A stretch of DNA of 64,000 nt from Pigmentiphaga sp. (GCA_023228945.1 JALOAI010000003.1:156191-220190); one strand, 5' to 3'. Shown: positions 8,349 through 18,315, counted from the first letter of the stretch. Notes: generated by a model not told the origin, from the letters alone. Made by a program: numbers and translations.

Positions 8349-10949
8349 ATGGCAGACTCGCTGGCATCCTACAAAAAGAAGCGCAACTTTGCCTTGACGC
8401 CCGAGCCCGCCGAAGGCGGGGAACCCGGCATCGAGGCGTTGCACTACGTGATCCAGAAGCATTGGGCAAGCCGGCTGCATTACGATCTTCGGCTGGAGCT
8501 CGACGGCGCGATGAAAAGCTGGGCCGTGCCCAAGGGGCCCAGCCTCGATCCGGCCGACAAGCGCATGGCGGTGCAGGTGGAAGATCATCCGATCTCGTAC
8601 AACACCTTCGAAGGCCAGATTCCAGCGGGGCAGTACGGCGCGGGCAAGGTCGTGATCTGGGATCGTGGCTATTGGACGCCAATTGGCGATCCCGCCGACG
8701 GCTACCGCAAAGGCAAGCTGAAGTTCGAGATCCACGGCCACAAGCTCAAGGGGCGCTGGACCTTGATCCGCATGCATGGCCGAGGCGATGAGAAACAGCC
8801 GCCCTGGCTGTTGATCAAGGAGCATGACGCCTTCGAGCGGCCCGCCTCGGAATTCAGCGTGGTGGACGAGATGCCCGACAGCGTGGCGGCGCTGCCGGCG
8901 CCTCCCATGCCTGTGCAAGCCGCGGGAAGCTCGGAGCGAAACGGATCCCGCGGTTTGTCCGAAGCCGCCAAGGCGCCGCTGCCCCAGAGGCTGTCGCCCC
9001 AACTGGCCACCCTGGTGGAAGCGGCTCCCGCCGATGCGTCCGGTTGGCTGTGGGAATTGAAGTTCGACGGCTATCGCATGCTGGCCCGCATCCAGAAAGG
9101 CGAAGTGCGCCTCGTCACCCGCAATGGCAACGACTGGACGGCCACGATGCCCGAGCTGGCGAAGGCGGTGCGGCGTTTGCCCGTGCGGTCGGCCTGGCTG
9201 GACGGCGAGGTGCTGATGCTGGATGCCCAGGGCAGGCCGGATTTCCAGGCCTTGCAGAACGCCTTCGATGGCGAATCGACCCGCGATCTGGTGTATTACG
9301 TGTTTGATGTTCCCTATGCCGAAGGGCGCGATCTGCGTCCGCTGCCCTTGGTGCGGCGCCGGGAGTGGCTGCGCGCCCTGGTGGAGCAGTCACCCACGGA
9401 TCGCGTGCGCTTCAGCGCAGCCTTCGAGGCCAAGCCGGCGGATCTGGTGGCGTCGGCCTGCCAGCTGGGCTTCGAAGGCGTGATCGGCAAGCGCAAGGCC
9501 GCGCCTTATGCGCAGCGTCGCAATGCGGATTGGATCAAGCTCAAATGCAGCCACCGGCAGGAGTTCGTGATTGGCGGCTTTACCGAGCCGCGTGGTTCGC
9601 GCACGGGAATCGGGTCGTTGCTGCTCGGCGTGCATGGCGGGGATGGCGCCCTGCATTATGCGGGCAATGTGGGTACCGGATTCAATGATCGAACCCTGAC
9701 CGAACTCCGCCGTAAGCTCGAGCCGTTGATTACCGGGGAAAGCCCGTTTGCCAATCCCCGCGCGATCCGGCGCAAGGCGCACTGGGTGCGGCCGGCCTTG
9801 ATCGCGGAGGTGTCGTTTGCCGAATGGACCCAAGAGAACCGCATCCGGCATTCCGTATTCCGTGGCCTTCGGGACGACAAGCCGGTAAAGGCCATCATTC
9901 GTGAGGAACCTAAATTTATGGCAGCGAGTAAGACGCCGACATCCAGGGTCAAGACCCCGACCGGCAAGAGGATGCCAGCCACGGCCAACGAAGCCAACGG
10001 GACCAATGGAGCCAAAGCGTCCAAGGTGCCAGCCTGCCGGGGGATCGCCGTGCCGGCTTCCCTGCGCGTCACGAACGCGGAGCGGGTGATCGATCCGTCG
10101 ACGAAGTTCACCAAGCTCGATCTGGTGCGCTACTACGCCAAGGTGGCGCCGCTGATGATGGAGCATCTGAAGGCAAGGCCGGTGGCGCTGGTGCGCGCGT
10201 CGGACGGCGTGAAAGGTGAGCTGTTTTTCCAGAAGCATCTGAATACCGCCGCCATGAGCGGGATCGCCCAATTGGATCCGGCACTTTACCCGGAGCACCC
10301 GCCGATGCTGGCGGTGGCTCGTCCCGAAGGCCTGCTCTCGGGCGCGCAGATGAACGTGATCGAGTACCACACCTGGAATGCGCGGAAAGACCGCATCGAT
10401 CGCCCCGACCGGATGACCTTCGACCTGGATCCGGGCAAAGGCGTGGCATGGGAACAGGTGCAAGAGGCCGCGCATCTGGTACAGGTGCTGCTGGATGGGC
10501 TCGGCCTGCCAGCCTTTCTAAAAACCAGTGGCGGCAAGGGCCTGCACGTGGTGGTGCCGATCAAGCGTTTGTACGAATGGGACGAGGTCAAGGGCTTCTC
10601 ACAGGCCGCGGTACAGCATCTGGCCCGTACCATTCCGCAGCGTTTCGTGGCCAAGAGCGGGCCGAAGAATCGCGTGGGCAAGATCTTCGTGGATTATCTG
10701 CGCAATGGCTTTGGCGCCACCACCGTCAGCGCCTGGTCGGCGCGGGCCCGGCCGGGAATGGGGGTTTCGGTGCCGGTGACATGGCAGGAGCTCGGCATGC
10801 TCACCAGTGGCGCCCATTGGAATGTGCGCACCGTGGACGAGCGGCTGCGGCAGGGCAATGAGCCCTGGGAAGGATATGGTGAGGCTGCGGTTGCGCTTGC
10901 CGGGGCGATGAAGCAGCTGGGTTTTACCTACCCGGGCAAGACGCCGTGA
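8349..10949 (+). CDS. ligD: ATP-dependent DNA ligase LigD (PE-LIG-POL)
   Basis: 866 residues with all three LigD modules in the Pseudomonas order. Residues 1 to about 170 are the 3'-phosphoesterase (HWASRLHYDLRLELDG, FEGQIPAGQYGAG). Residues about 215-530 are the ATP-dependent ligase with nucleotidyl Lys238 in ELKFDGYR, followed by its OB domain. Residues about 570-866 are the primase-polymerase domain with the metal-binding FDLDPG and GGKGLHVVVP. The POL domain fills and remodels ends, PE trims 3' ends, and LIG seals, acting with Ku. A linker rich in Lys/Thr/Ala (about residues 520-560) joins LIG and POL. GAAGG upstream supports the ATG at 8349. Confidence 0.97.
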   Translation: MADSLASYKKKRNFALTPEPAEGGEPGIEALHYVIQKHWASRLHYDLRLELDGAMKSWAVPKGPSLDPADKRMAVQVEDHPISYNTFEGQIPAGQYGAGKVVIWDRGYWTPIGDPADGYRKGKLKFEIHGHKLKGRWTLIRMHGRGDEKQPPWLLIKEHDAFERPASEFSVVDEMPDSVAALPAPPMPVQAAGSSERNGSRGLSEAAKAPLPQRLSPQLATLVEAAPADASGWLWELKFDGYRMLARIQKGEVRLVTRNGNDWTATMPELAKAVRRLPVRSAWLDGEVLMLDAQGRPDFQALQNAFDGESTRDLVYYVFDVPYAEGRDLRPLPLVRRREWLRALVEQSPTDRVRFSAAFEAKPADLVASACQLGFEGVIGKRKAAPYAQRRNADWIKLKCSHRQEFVIGGFTEPRGSRTGIGSLLLGVHGGDGALHYAGNVGTGFNDRTLTELRRKLEPLITGESPFANPRAIRRKAHWVRPALIAEVSFAEWTQENRIRHSVFRGLRDDKPVKAIIREEPKFMAASKTPTSRVKTPTGKRMPATANEANGTNGAKASKVPACRGIAVPASLRVTNAERVIDPSTKFTKLDLVRYYAKVAPLMMEHLKARPVALVRASDGVKGELFFQKHLNTAAMSGIAQLDPALYPEHPPMLAVARPEGLLSGAQMNVIEYHTWNARKDRIDRPDRMTFDLDPGKGVAWEQVQEAAHLVQVLLDGLGLPAFLKTSGGKGLHVVVPIKRLYEWDEVKGFSQAAVQHLARTIPQRFVAKSGPKNRVGKIFVDYLRNGFGATTVSAWSARARPGMGVSVPVTWQELGMLTSGAHWNVRTVDERLRQGNEPWEGYGEAAVALAGAMKQLGFTYPGKTP

Positions 10950-11022
10950 AACACTCCGGCTTGTCGGCGGGCGCCTCTCCGCCACGAAGCCGCGGACCCT
11001 TGCGATGGCGGTGGCCAATGGC

Positions 11023-14000
11023 CTAAAAGCGCCAGCTCGCCGAGATTTGCCCCGCCACCTGATGCTGGCCGCGAGAGGCCGACTGGCCTTCGAGGTGGGC
11101 CGAGAGTTGCAGGCGCGGCGTTTGGTGCGACAGGCCGAGTTGAAGCCGCCAGGCGCCGCCGCCGGCGAGGGTCTGGTTTGCCTGCAGGCCGATGCCGGGC
11201 TGAACGGCGAAGCCGGCGGATTGGCCCAGGCGATGGCGCATCAGTTCCTGGTCGCGGGTGAACTGGAGATGGGCTTGCCAGCCTTCAGGCCGGGCGGTCG
11301 CGGCGAGGGGAGGAAGGCCCGCCGAAGCCGAAGGGGGCTCCGCTCCGATCGCGCCGCCGCGCGCGGTTCGCCACGCCAGCCGCCAGCCCAGGCTGGCTCG
11401 CAGGCTTTGCGGATGGGTGGAATGTCGGGATAAACGTGTGGCCGGATCGCCGGTTTCCTGAAAGCCGGGCTGGCGTAGCCAAAGGTAATCCAAGCCGGCC
11501 ACGGGGCCGCCGCTGAGGGCTTCGGACCACGCCCACTGGTAACCCGCGATGGCCTGGGCATGCAGGCCATGGCTGCGCCAGCGGGCGGAGTGGCTGGCGG
11601 CGTAGCCCGCGCCCTCGATGCCGCGATCCAGCCGGGCACGCACGCTGGCCAGGTTCAATTGGCCTTGCAGGAACAGGCCTTGGCGCGGGTCTGGCACATA
11701 GCGCGTGTGCAGGCCCGCCAGCCAGGTGGAGTTGCGGCCTTGCCCACGCAAGGGGCTGCGCAGTGTCAGGCGCTGCTCCGAGAAGGCGGCATGGGCGCCA
11801 GCCGTCCAGGCGGAGTCGCCCAACTGATGTTCGGTGCCCAGCAACAACCCCCGGCTGTGGTGCCGGAAACGGCTGCCGTCATCCAGCTCGCGGTGCGCCT
11901 GGCTGGCAAAGGGCAGGACGAAGCCACGCCAGCCATCGCCGGCCTCATGGTCGGCGGCCAGCATTTGTTGGCGTGCCAGGCCGTCGCCGACGACGCGCAA
12001 GGTGTCCAGTTGGCTGGCGGCCATGGCGACATAAGGGGTGGGCGCCAGTTGGGTCGTCAAGGCGGCGATGCCGCCGCCATCGGCGGCCGAGAAATCCAGC
12101 GCTTGGTAAAGCCCTTGTTGTTCGGGAGGAGCGGAAGCCACGGCGCGATCGAGCGCGGTGCCGGCGCTGGCGGCGGCCGCGGTTGTGCCGTAGCGGGAAT
12201 AGGCGTTGGTGGCGCGCGAGATTCTCAGCGTGGCCTTGGGTCCGCCGGACCCGGCGGATTCGAGACTGGCTTGCAGCGTGGGCGAGTCCAGCGCCACGGT
12301 CGTGCGCTCGAAGCCGCCCTGGATGTTGCCGGCTTGCAGTGTGTCGTCAAGGTTCAGGCGCCAACCGGAGGCATACCAGTCGGGCAGGGCGCGCAGGGCG
12401 AGTTCGCCGCGCAGCGAGGCGGTGCCGTCGACCAGCAGGCGATCATGGCCGCCCGCGCCGTCGAACTCGATCTCCAGCATGCCGCTCGAGCCTTGGCGAT
12501 AGTCGCCGGCCACGCGGATTTCCCCCAGGCTGGCGCCGGGCGCCAGGCGGCCGTCGTTGACCAAGGCCTGGCCGGGGCCGGTCAGGCGATAGCGGCCCCG
12601 ACCCGACAGGCTGGCGTCCGGATCGATGCGGGCATCATGCAACTGGTGCTCGCCGTGTAGGACGGCCTCGCCGCCGGCGATGCGCAGCGACAGATTGTCG
12701 CCATGGATGTCGTACTGGTAGACGAATCGGAAGCCTGGATCGGGCGCCTCGGTCGCCAGGCCGTCGGCGCCAACGGCGCGCCCCAGGGTGAGCCGGGTCA
12801 GCCGCAGGCGGCCTTGCTCGTCCACCTGGCGATAATCGGAGCGGATATCGCCCTCGATCCGTGCCCCGCGCAGGATATCGATGCGGTCGATAAGGGCGTT
12901 GTCCGAGGCGGCGATGGCGGCGCGCTCGCCCCCGACCGTGCCGGAAATATCCAGCCGGCTGACCAGCGCGCCGTCCAGTTCGGGCAGCAAGGGCCGGTTG
13001 CTTTGCCACGGCGCCGCGCAAGGTTCGTCGGCGCCATCGCAAAAGAGGTAGGAGCCGCGCACCATGCGCTCGTTGCTATAGGCGTTGTTGCCGAAATCGG
13101 CCAGGATGCCCACGCCGCCGGGGCCTGCGCCCTGGATATCGCCCTGGTGGGCGAGGGTGTGGTGGCGGCCGTAGGCGAACAGCACGCCGGCGCCGTTGGT
13201 ACCCTGGCCATGCACGCGCACGCCGGCCGGCAGGGTGAGCCGGTTGCCCTCGCCGTCCACGCGGATCCCCACGGCGCCCGCGCCGCGCGTTAAAAGATCG
13301 GCATGCTGGATGATGCGGTTGTGGCTGCCATAGACGTGCAGCCCCATGCCCAGGGTGGCGGTGCTGTAGCTGCCGGGCAGATAGGCGGTGCCGGCAGCGT
13401 TGCGGTCGTGGAAGCCGCCATGGTTGTCCAGCGTCAGCCCGTTGCCATAAATCGAACGGCCGTATAGGCGCCGGCGGTCGATGTCGTAACCCAGATCCTG
13501 CAGCACCGCCAGCTCGGCTTCCATGAAAGTGGTGTAGCTGCGGAAGTACTGGTGGCTGATCAGGCTATTGTCCAGCTCCAGATGGCTCATATTGTTGCCG
13601 TCCAGGCTGCCGTCGCCATAGAGCATGCGTACCGGTACGCCGGGCAGGGCGCCCGCGAGTACCTCGTTCACGTGGGGGCCCGTGAAGTAGCCTTGATCAT
13701 TGCGCACATCGAAGGCGCCGGGCTCCGGCTCATTGGCGCAGGCCGCGCACAGGATCGCTTGCCCCGGTTGTGCTGGCCGGCCCTGGTCGTCGCGCAGATG
13801 GCGGTTCCATGGGCTTTCGTTTTGACTGAAGTAGGGACGCTCGGGGATGGCGTTGCCATCCGGGTCGGTACGGAGCTCGACGTCGGAAGCGAGGCCCAGG
13901 CCGTGCGCCAACTCATGAAAGGCGATGCCTTCGATGCCGAAACCGGTGAGCGTCGCCGAATGTTGCGAAGGACCATGCTGGCCGTCATCCATGGGAAGCG

Positions 14001-14436
14001 CGCCGAACACGATCTCGACGTCATAGCCGTCAGGCCGGTATTGGGGATCGGGCAGGCCCAATAGCGCGGCACGCAGGGCGGAGGTGGTTTCGCCGTCCGT
14101 CTCGATCGACCGGTTGTAGGCGTAGGCCGTGCGGACGTCGGAGGTGTAGATATGGACAATGCCGGTCCGCGCGCCGGGCTGCGGGCGCAGGATCTCGGCC
14201 CAGCGCCCGATCACTTCGGTAATCCTGTCTTTTTGGCCGTCACTGAGCGACCAGGTGGCGGGCCAGTCGAGATCCGGGATCTCGTGCGGTTCGTGAAAAC
14301 GCAACTCGAACACCGCTTGTCCGCCGGGGCCGTGAACGGTCCGGACATCCAGCGCCTGCGCCTGGCCAGGCAACAGAAGGCCCAGGATCGGCAGGGCCGT
14401 CAGGCAGGACAAGAAAGACCGAAAGGCGGAAAGCAT
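11023..14436 (-). CDS. Autotransporter with HExxH metalloprotease-like passenger
   Basis: 1137 residues. A signal peptide (FLSCLTALPILGLLLPGQAQA) is followed by a domain of about 330 residues carrying HELAHGLGLAS (His174, Glu175, His178). This is a zinc-protease motif resembling metzincins, but the position expected for the third ligand is Ser, next to an Asp. The middle (about 340-800) is rich in Gly/Asn/Ile repeats, such as GVGILADFGNNAY, typical of a parallel beta-helix passenger. The last 280 or so residues look like an autotransporter beta-barrel and end in SASWRF with the terminal aromatic required for outer-membrane insertion. It is monocistronic and divergent from the oppB operon. Whether the protease site is active is unproven. 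Confidence 0.85.
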   Translation of the reverse strand: MLSAFRSFLSCLTALPILGLLLPGQAQALDVRTVHGPGGQAVFELRFHEPHEIPDLDWPATWSLSDGQKDRITEVIGRWAEILRPQPGARTGIVHIYTSDVRTAYAYNRSIETDGETTSALRAALLGLPDPQYRPDGYDVEIVFGALPMDDGQHGPSQHSATLTGFGIEGIAFHELAHGLGLASDVELRTDPDGNAIPERPYFSQNESPWNRHLRDDQGRPAQPGQAILCAACANEPEPGAFDVRNDQGYFTGPHVNEVLAGALPGVPVRMLYGDGSLDGNNMSHLELDNSLISHQYFRSYTTFMEAELAVLQDLGYDIDRRRLYGRSIYGNGLTLDNHGGFHDRNAAGTAYLPGSYSTATLGMGLHVYGSHNRIIQHADLLTRGAGAVGIRVDGEGNRLTLPAGVRVHGQGTNGAGVLFAYGRHHTLAHQGDIQGAGPGGVGILADFGNNAYSNERMVRGSYLFCDGADEPCAAPWQSNRPLLPELDGALVSRLDISGTVGGERAAIAASDNALIDRIDILRGARIEGDIRSDYRQVDEQGRLRLTRLTLGRAVGADGLATEAPDPGFRFVYQYDIHGDNLSLRIAGGEAVLHGEHQLHDARIDPDASLSGRGRYRLTGPGQALVNDGRLAPGASLGEIRVAGDYRQGSSGMLEIEFDGAGGHDRLLVDGTASLRGELALRALPDWYASGWRLNLDDTLQAGNIQGGFERTTVALDSPTLQASLESAGSGGPKATLRISRATNAYSRYGTTAAAASAGTALDRAVASAPPEQQGLYQALDFSAADGGGIAALTTQLAPTPYVAMAASQLDTLRVVGDGLARQQMLAADHEAGDGWRGFVLPFASQAHRELDDGSRFRHHSRGLLLGTEHQLGDSAWTAGAHAAFSEQRLTLRSPLRGQGRNSTWLAGLHTRYVPDPRQGLFLQGQLNLASVRARLDRGIEGAGYAASHSARWRSHGLHAQAIAGYQWAWSEALSGGPVAGLDYLWLRQPGFQETGDPATRLSRHSTHPQSLRASLGWRLAWRTARGGAIGAEPPSASAGLPPLAATARPEGWQAHLQFTRDQELMRHRLGQSAGFAVQPGIGLQANQTLAGGGAWRLQLGLSHQTPRLQLSAHLEGQSASRGQHQVAGQISASWRF

Positions 14437-14692
14437 GAGGGTGGAGTCTCCTGTATCAGGGGTGGCGGCGAGGTGCGCGCTTTATCATGGGCGTCGCCAG
14501 CCGGTGCGGGTTGACGCCAGCGGCACCATAACGCCTTATCGCCGGATATGCCTATCCCCGGGGCGCCGCCCGCATCCGGGGGCCCGCCCATCACGGCACA
14601 CGGAGCGCCGCCGAGCCGGCGGGATCGTCGCTGGCGGCGAGGTTTTGTATAGTCTGGCCTCGTGCCGACGGCTCTTCCACCGAGCGACTTCC
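14437..14692. other. Divergent intergenic region, autotransporter / oppB
   Basis: 256 bp between divergent genes must hold promoters for both. I see no convincing -35/-10 pair, palindrome or small gene. The reading frame that extends oppB upstream through this region is Arg/Pro-rich and looks like non-coding GC-rich sequence. Confidence 0.4.
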
Positions 14693-15619
14693 ATGGTTTC
14701 ATTCGTGCTCAAGCGCCTGCTGCAGGCGGTGCCCACGCTGCTGCTGGTCATTACGCTGTCGTTCTTCCTGATGCGGCTGGCGCCGGGCGGGCCATTCGAT
14801 AGCGAGATCCAGGCGCCGCCCGAGATCGAGGCCAACCTCAAGGCGGCCTATCATCTCGACCGCCCCTTGCTCACCCAGTACGTGCTGTACCTCGGCAATC
14901 TGGCGCGCGGCGATCTCGGGCCCTCGTTCAAATACCGCGACCGCAGCGTCAACGACCTCATCGCCACCGGCTTTCCGGTCAGCCTGCGGCTGGGGGCGTG
15001 GGCCATGGCGGTGGCCCTGCTGGCCGGCGTGCCCCTGGGCATCTGGGCCGCGTTGCGGCACAACCGGGCCACCGACCATGCCGTCATGGGGGTGGCGCTG
15101 GCGGGTATCGCGGTGCCGAATTTCGTGGTCGCGCCGGTATTGGCGCTGGTATTCGGCGTCACGCTAGCGTGGCTGCCCGCCGGCGGCTGGGGCGACGGGC
15201 ACTGGCGCTATATGCTGCTGCCGGTGCTGGCGCTGGCATTTCCGCAGGTCGCCTACATCGCCCGCCTGATGCGCGCCAGCATGATCGAAGCCTTGGCCAG
15301 CCCGCATATCCGCACGGCGCGGGCCAAGGGCCTGGCGCCCGCCGAAGTGGTGCTGCGCCACGCCCTGCGGCCGGCGCTGTTGCCGCTGGTGTCCTATTTG
15401 GGCCCGGCCATGGTGGGCATCGTCACGGGTTCGGTGGTGATCGAACAGATCTTCGGTCTTCCCGGCATCGGCCGGTACTTCGTCCAGGCGGCGCTGAGCC
15501 GCGACTATACGCTGGTGCTGGGCGTGGTGATTTTCTATGGGGTGCTCATCGTGCTGTTCAATCTGCTGGTGGATTTGCTTTATGGCTGGCTGAATCCGCG
15601 GATCCGCTACGAGGGGTGA
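14693..15619 (+). CDS. oppB: ABC transporter permease, peptide type (OppB-like)
   Basis: 308 residues, six membrane helices. It has the N-terminal FVLKRLLQAVPTLLLVITLSF helix, the APGGPFD motif and the ATPase-contact loop EALASPHIRTARAKGLAP (EAA motif) of OppB/DppB permeases. It pairs with OppC to form the channel for peptides or related solutes. It is the first gene of the oppB-oppC-oppDF operon and is separated by 3 bp from oppC. The ATG at 14693 is chosen because the first helix starts directly after it; ribosome-binding sequence is weak. Confidence 0.92.
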   Translation: MVSFVLKRLLQAVPTLLLVITLSFFLMRLAPGGPFDSEIQAPPEIEANLKAAYHLDRPLLTQYVLYLGNLARGDLGPSFKYRDRSVNDLIATGFPVSLRLGAWAMAVALLAGVPLGIWAALRHNRATDHAVMGVALAGIAVPNFVVAPVLALVFGVTLAWLPAGGWGDGHWRYMLLPVLALAFPQVAYIARLMRASMIEALASPHIRTARAKGLAPAEVVLRHALRPALLPLVSYLGPAMVGIVTGSVVIEQIFGLPGIGRYFVQAALSRDYTLVLGVVIFYGVLIVLFNLLVDLLYGWLNPRIRYEG

Positions 15620-15622
15620 CGC

Positions 15623-16525
15623 ATGAGCGAGATGCCGCAAACGATGTCTCCCGCCCCCGGCACCCTGGCCACGCCTGCCGGCCGCAGCCTGGCGCAGGAT
15701 GCCTGGCGCCGCCTGCGCACCAACCGCGCCGCCATGGTCAGCCTGGTGTTGTTGGTGCTGATTGCGCTGGCCTGTTTCGTGGGCCCCTGGTTCATCGGCT
15801 GGGAGCTCGACGAAGTCGATTGGGAAGCCTTTCGGGCGCCGCCGTCGTGGGAGAGCGGCCATTGGCTGGGTACCGACGCCAATGGCCGCGACCTGCTCAC
15901 GCGCACGCTTTACGGCGGCCAGGTGTCGCTTACGGTGGCGGTGGTGGCCAGCGCGGTGGCCCTGGTGGTGGGCGTGCTGTACGGCGCCATCGCCGGCTTT
16001 GCCGGCGGCCGCACGGATGCCTTGATGATGCGCGGCGTGGACATTCTCTATGCCCTGCCTTTTCTGTTTCTGGTGATCCTGATGATGGTGGTGTTCGGCC
16101 GCAACATCGTGCTGATCTACGTCGCCATCGGCGCGGTGGAATGGCTGGACATGGCGCGCATCGTGCGCGGCCAGACGCTGGCGCTCAAGCGCCAGGAGTT
16201 CGTGGAGGCGGCCCGCGCCCTGGGAGTGGGCAACCGCGATATCGTGATGCGTCATATCATTCCCAACCTGATCGGCCCGGTGATCGTGTTCCTGACGCTG
16301 ACCGTGCCCAAGGTGATTCTGCTCGAAAGCTTTCTGTCCTTTCTCGGCCTGGGGGTGCAGGAGCCGCTGACGAGCTGGGGCGCGCTGATCAGCGAAGGCA
16401 AGGACATGATGGCGCGCGCGCCCTGGATGCTGCTGGTGCCTTCGGCCTTCCTCACGATCACGCTGTTCTGCCTCAACTTCCTGGGCGACGGCCTGCGCGA
16501 CGCGCTGGATCCGCGCGGTCGATAA
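15623..16525 (+). CDS. oppC: ABC transporter permease, peptide type (OppC-like)
   Basis: 300 residues. The soluble N-terminus leads to a first helix (MVSLVLLVLIALACFVGPW), the periplasmic HWLGTDANGRDLLTRTLYGG motif characteristic of OppC/DppC, and the EAA loop EFVEAARALGVGNRDIVMRH. GAGGGG overlapping the oppB stop provides the ribosome-binding site. It forms the heterodimeric permease with OppB; substrate specificity is set by the binding protein encoded downstream. Confidence 0.93.
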   Translation: MSEMPQTMSPAPGTLATPAGRSLAQDAWRRLRTNRAAMVSLVLLVLIALACFVGPWFIGWELDEVDWEAFRAPPSWESGHWLGTDANGRDLLTRTLYGGQVSLTVAVVASAVALVVGVLYGAIAGFAGGRTDALMMRGVDILYALPFLFLVILMMVVFGRNIVLIYVAIGAVEWLDMARIVRGQTLALKRQEFVEAARALGVGNRDIVMRHIIPNLIGPVIVFLTLTVPKVILLESFLSFLGLGVQEPLTSWGALISEGKDMMARAPWMLLVPSAFLTITLFCLNFLGDGLRDALDPRGR

Positions 16526-16537
16526 GGGAGGCGGACG

Positions 16538-18187
16538 ATGAACCGGACGACCGCTGTGGCCCAAAACGATGAAGTGCTCTTGAAGGTGCGCGACCTGTCG
16601 GTGACGTTCGCGACCCCGGACGGCCCCGTCCCCGCGGTACGGGGCGTGGATTTCGAACTGCGGGCCGGGCAGACCGTGGCGCTGGTGGGCGAGTCGGGCT
16701 CGGGCAAGTCGGTGACCGCCTATGCCGCGATGCGCCTGTTGCCCGAGGGTAGCGAGGTCCGGGGTGCGGTGGAGTACCGCGGCGCCTCGTTGCTGGCCTG
16801 GCCCGAAGCGCGGATGCGCCGGCTGCGCGGCAACGAGATCGCCATGGTGTTCCAGGAGCCCATGACGGCCCTCAACCCCATGACCCGTATCGGTCTGCAG
16901 ATCCGCGAGTCGCTGTACCGCCACACGCCATTGCGCGGCCGGGCCGCCCGCGAGCGCGTGATCGAGCTGCTGCGCCAGGTGGGTATTCCGGAGCCGGAGC
17001 GGCGCTACCGCAGTTATCCGCACGAGCTCTCCGGCGGCCAGCGCCAGCGGGTGGTGATCGCCATGGCGCTGGCTTGCGGTCCCAAGGTGCTGGTGGCGGA
17101 CGAGCCCACCACGGCGCTCGACGTCACCGTCCAGGCGCAGATCCTGGAGTTGCTGCGCGAGTTGCAGCGCAGACACGGCCTGGCGGTGCTGTTGATCACG
17201 CACGACCTCGGCATGGTGCGGCGCGTGGCGGAATATGTGTGTGTGATGCAGGATGGAAGGATCGTGGAGCAGGGCCCTTGCGGGCAAGTCTTCGAAGCGC
17301 CCGCCCATCCCTATACGCGGCGTTTGCTCGATGCCGAGCCCCGGGGCGGGAAGCCGCCCGTGGCGGCCGATGCGCCGGTGATCCTGTCGGCGCGCGGCGT
17401 CAGCGTCGGCTTCGCGGTGCCGCGCGGCGCGTTTCGGCGGCCCGCGCGCTTCGTCGCGGTGCACGACGTGAATCTCGACGTGCGGCGCGGCGAGACGGTC
17501 GGCATCGTCGGCGAGTCGGGATCCGGCAAGTCCACGCTGGGCCGGGCGCTGTTGAACCTGCTGCCGTCGGACGGCAGCCGGCGATTCGACGCGGTCGACG
17601 TGAGCGGGCTCGACGCGGCGGGCTGGCGGGCCCTGCGCCGGCGCATGCAAGTCGTGTTCCAGGATCCCTACGGCTCGCTGTCGCCGAGGATGACGGTGGG
17701 CCAGATCGTCGGCGAAGGGTTGCGGGTGCACGAACCGGGGTTGGGCCGGGCGCAACGCGACCATCGGATCGCCCAGGCCCTGGCCGAGGTGCAACTGGAT
17801 CCCGCGGTGCGCAATCGCTATCCGCATGAGTTCTCCGGGGGGCAAAGGCAACGCGTCGCCATTGCCAGGGCCTTGATCCTGCGCCCCGAGTTCCTGTTGC
17901 TCGACGAACCCACTTCCGCCCTCGATCGCTCGGTGCAGGCCGAGGTGCTCGCGCTGTTGCAAGAGCTGCAGCGGCGCCACGGCCTGGCCTATGTTTTCAT
18001 CAGCCACGATCTGGCCGTGGTGCGTGCCATGGCCGATACGCTGCTGGTCATGCGTTCGGGCGAAGTGCTGGAACGGGGGCCCGCGGCCGAGGTATTCGCC
18101 GCGCCCGCCCATCCCTATACGCGGGAGCTGCTGGCGGCGGCCTTCTGGCGACAGGGCGGTGCGGCGTCCGGCGCGATGCGGAATTAG
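16538..18187 (+). CDS. Fused double ABC ATPase (OppDF/YejF type)
   Basis: 549 residues containing two complete ATPase domains. The first has Walker A GESGSGKS at about 51-58, LSGGQRQR near 165 and VADEPTTALD. The second has GESGSGKS near 325, FSGGQRQR near 432 and LLLDEPTSALD. Each is followed by the HPYTR oligopeptide-transporter tail (first copy HPYTRRLL, second HPYTRELL). This YejF/GsiA-style fusion supplies both ATPase sites for the OppBC channel. GGGAGG 6 nt before the ATG supports the start. A GC-rich hairpin separates it from the binding-protein gene. Confidence 0.95.
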   Translation: MNRTTAVAQNDEVLLKVRDLSVTFATPDGPVPAVRGVDFELRAGQTVALVGESGSGKSVTAYAAMRLLPEGSEVRGAVEYRGASLLAWPEARMRRLRGNEIAMVFQEPMTALNPMTRIGLQIRESLYRHTPLRGRAARERVIELLRQVGIPEPERRYRSYPHELSGGQRQRVVIAMALACGPKVLVADEPTTALDVTVQAQILELLRELQRRHGLAVLLITHDLGMVRRVAEYVCVMQDGRIVEQGPCGQVFEAPAHPYTRRLLDAEPRGGKPPVAADAPVILSARGVSVGFAVPRGAFRRPARFVAVHDVNLDVRRGETVGIVGESGSGKSTLGRALLNLLPSDGSRRFDAVDVSGLDAAGWRALRRRMQVVFQDPYGSLSPRMTVGQIVGEGLRVHEPGLGRAQRDHRIAQALAEVQLDPAVRNRYPHEFSGGQRQRVAIARALILRPEFLLLDEPTSALDRSVQAEVLALLQELQRRHGLAYVFISHDLAVVRAMADTLLVMRSGEVLERGPAAEVFAAPAHPYTRELLAAAFWRQGGAASGAMRN

Positions 18188-18233
18188 GTTAAGGTGTTTC
18201 GTCGCCGGGCTTCCCGCAAGCTTGCGAAGCGTG

Positions 18234-18272
18234 GCGCCGCCCCTGGGCCGTTGCCAGGGCCCGGGGCGGCGC
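18234..18272 (+). promoter_or_regulatory. Strong GC hairpin between oppDF and oppA
   Basis: GCGCCGCCCC (18234-18243) pairs perfectly with GGGGCGGCGC (18263-18272), and an inner CCCTGG/CCAGGG can extend a competing structure. No T-run follows, so it is not a classic terminator. Such stems between transporter and binding-protein genes commonly stabilise or limit transcripts to set unequal expression; here that is inference. Confidence 0.5.
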
Positions 18273-18315
18273 GTCCAGCCCTCAACGTTGCTTATGTTGT
18301 TTCAAGAGGTGAATC

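Noticed and set aside
15164..18112. A 982-codon minus-strand open frame
   Set aside because: Antisense shadow of oppB, oppC and the fused ATPase gene; no recognisable domain and extreme His/Arg/Gln content.
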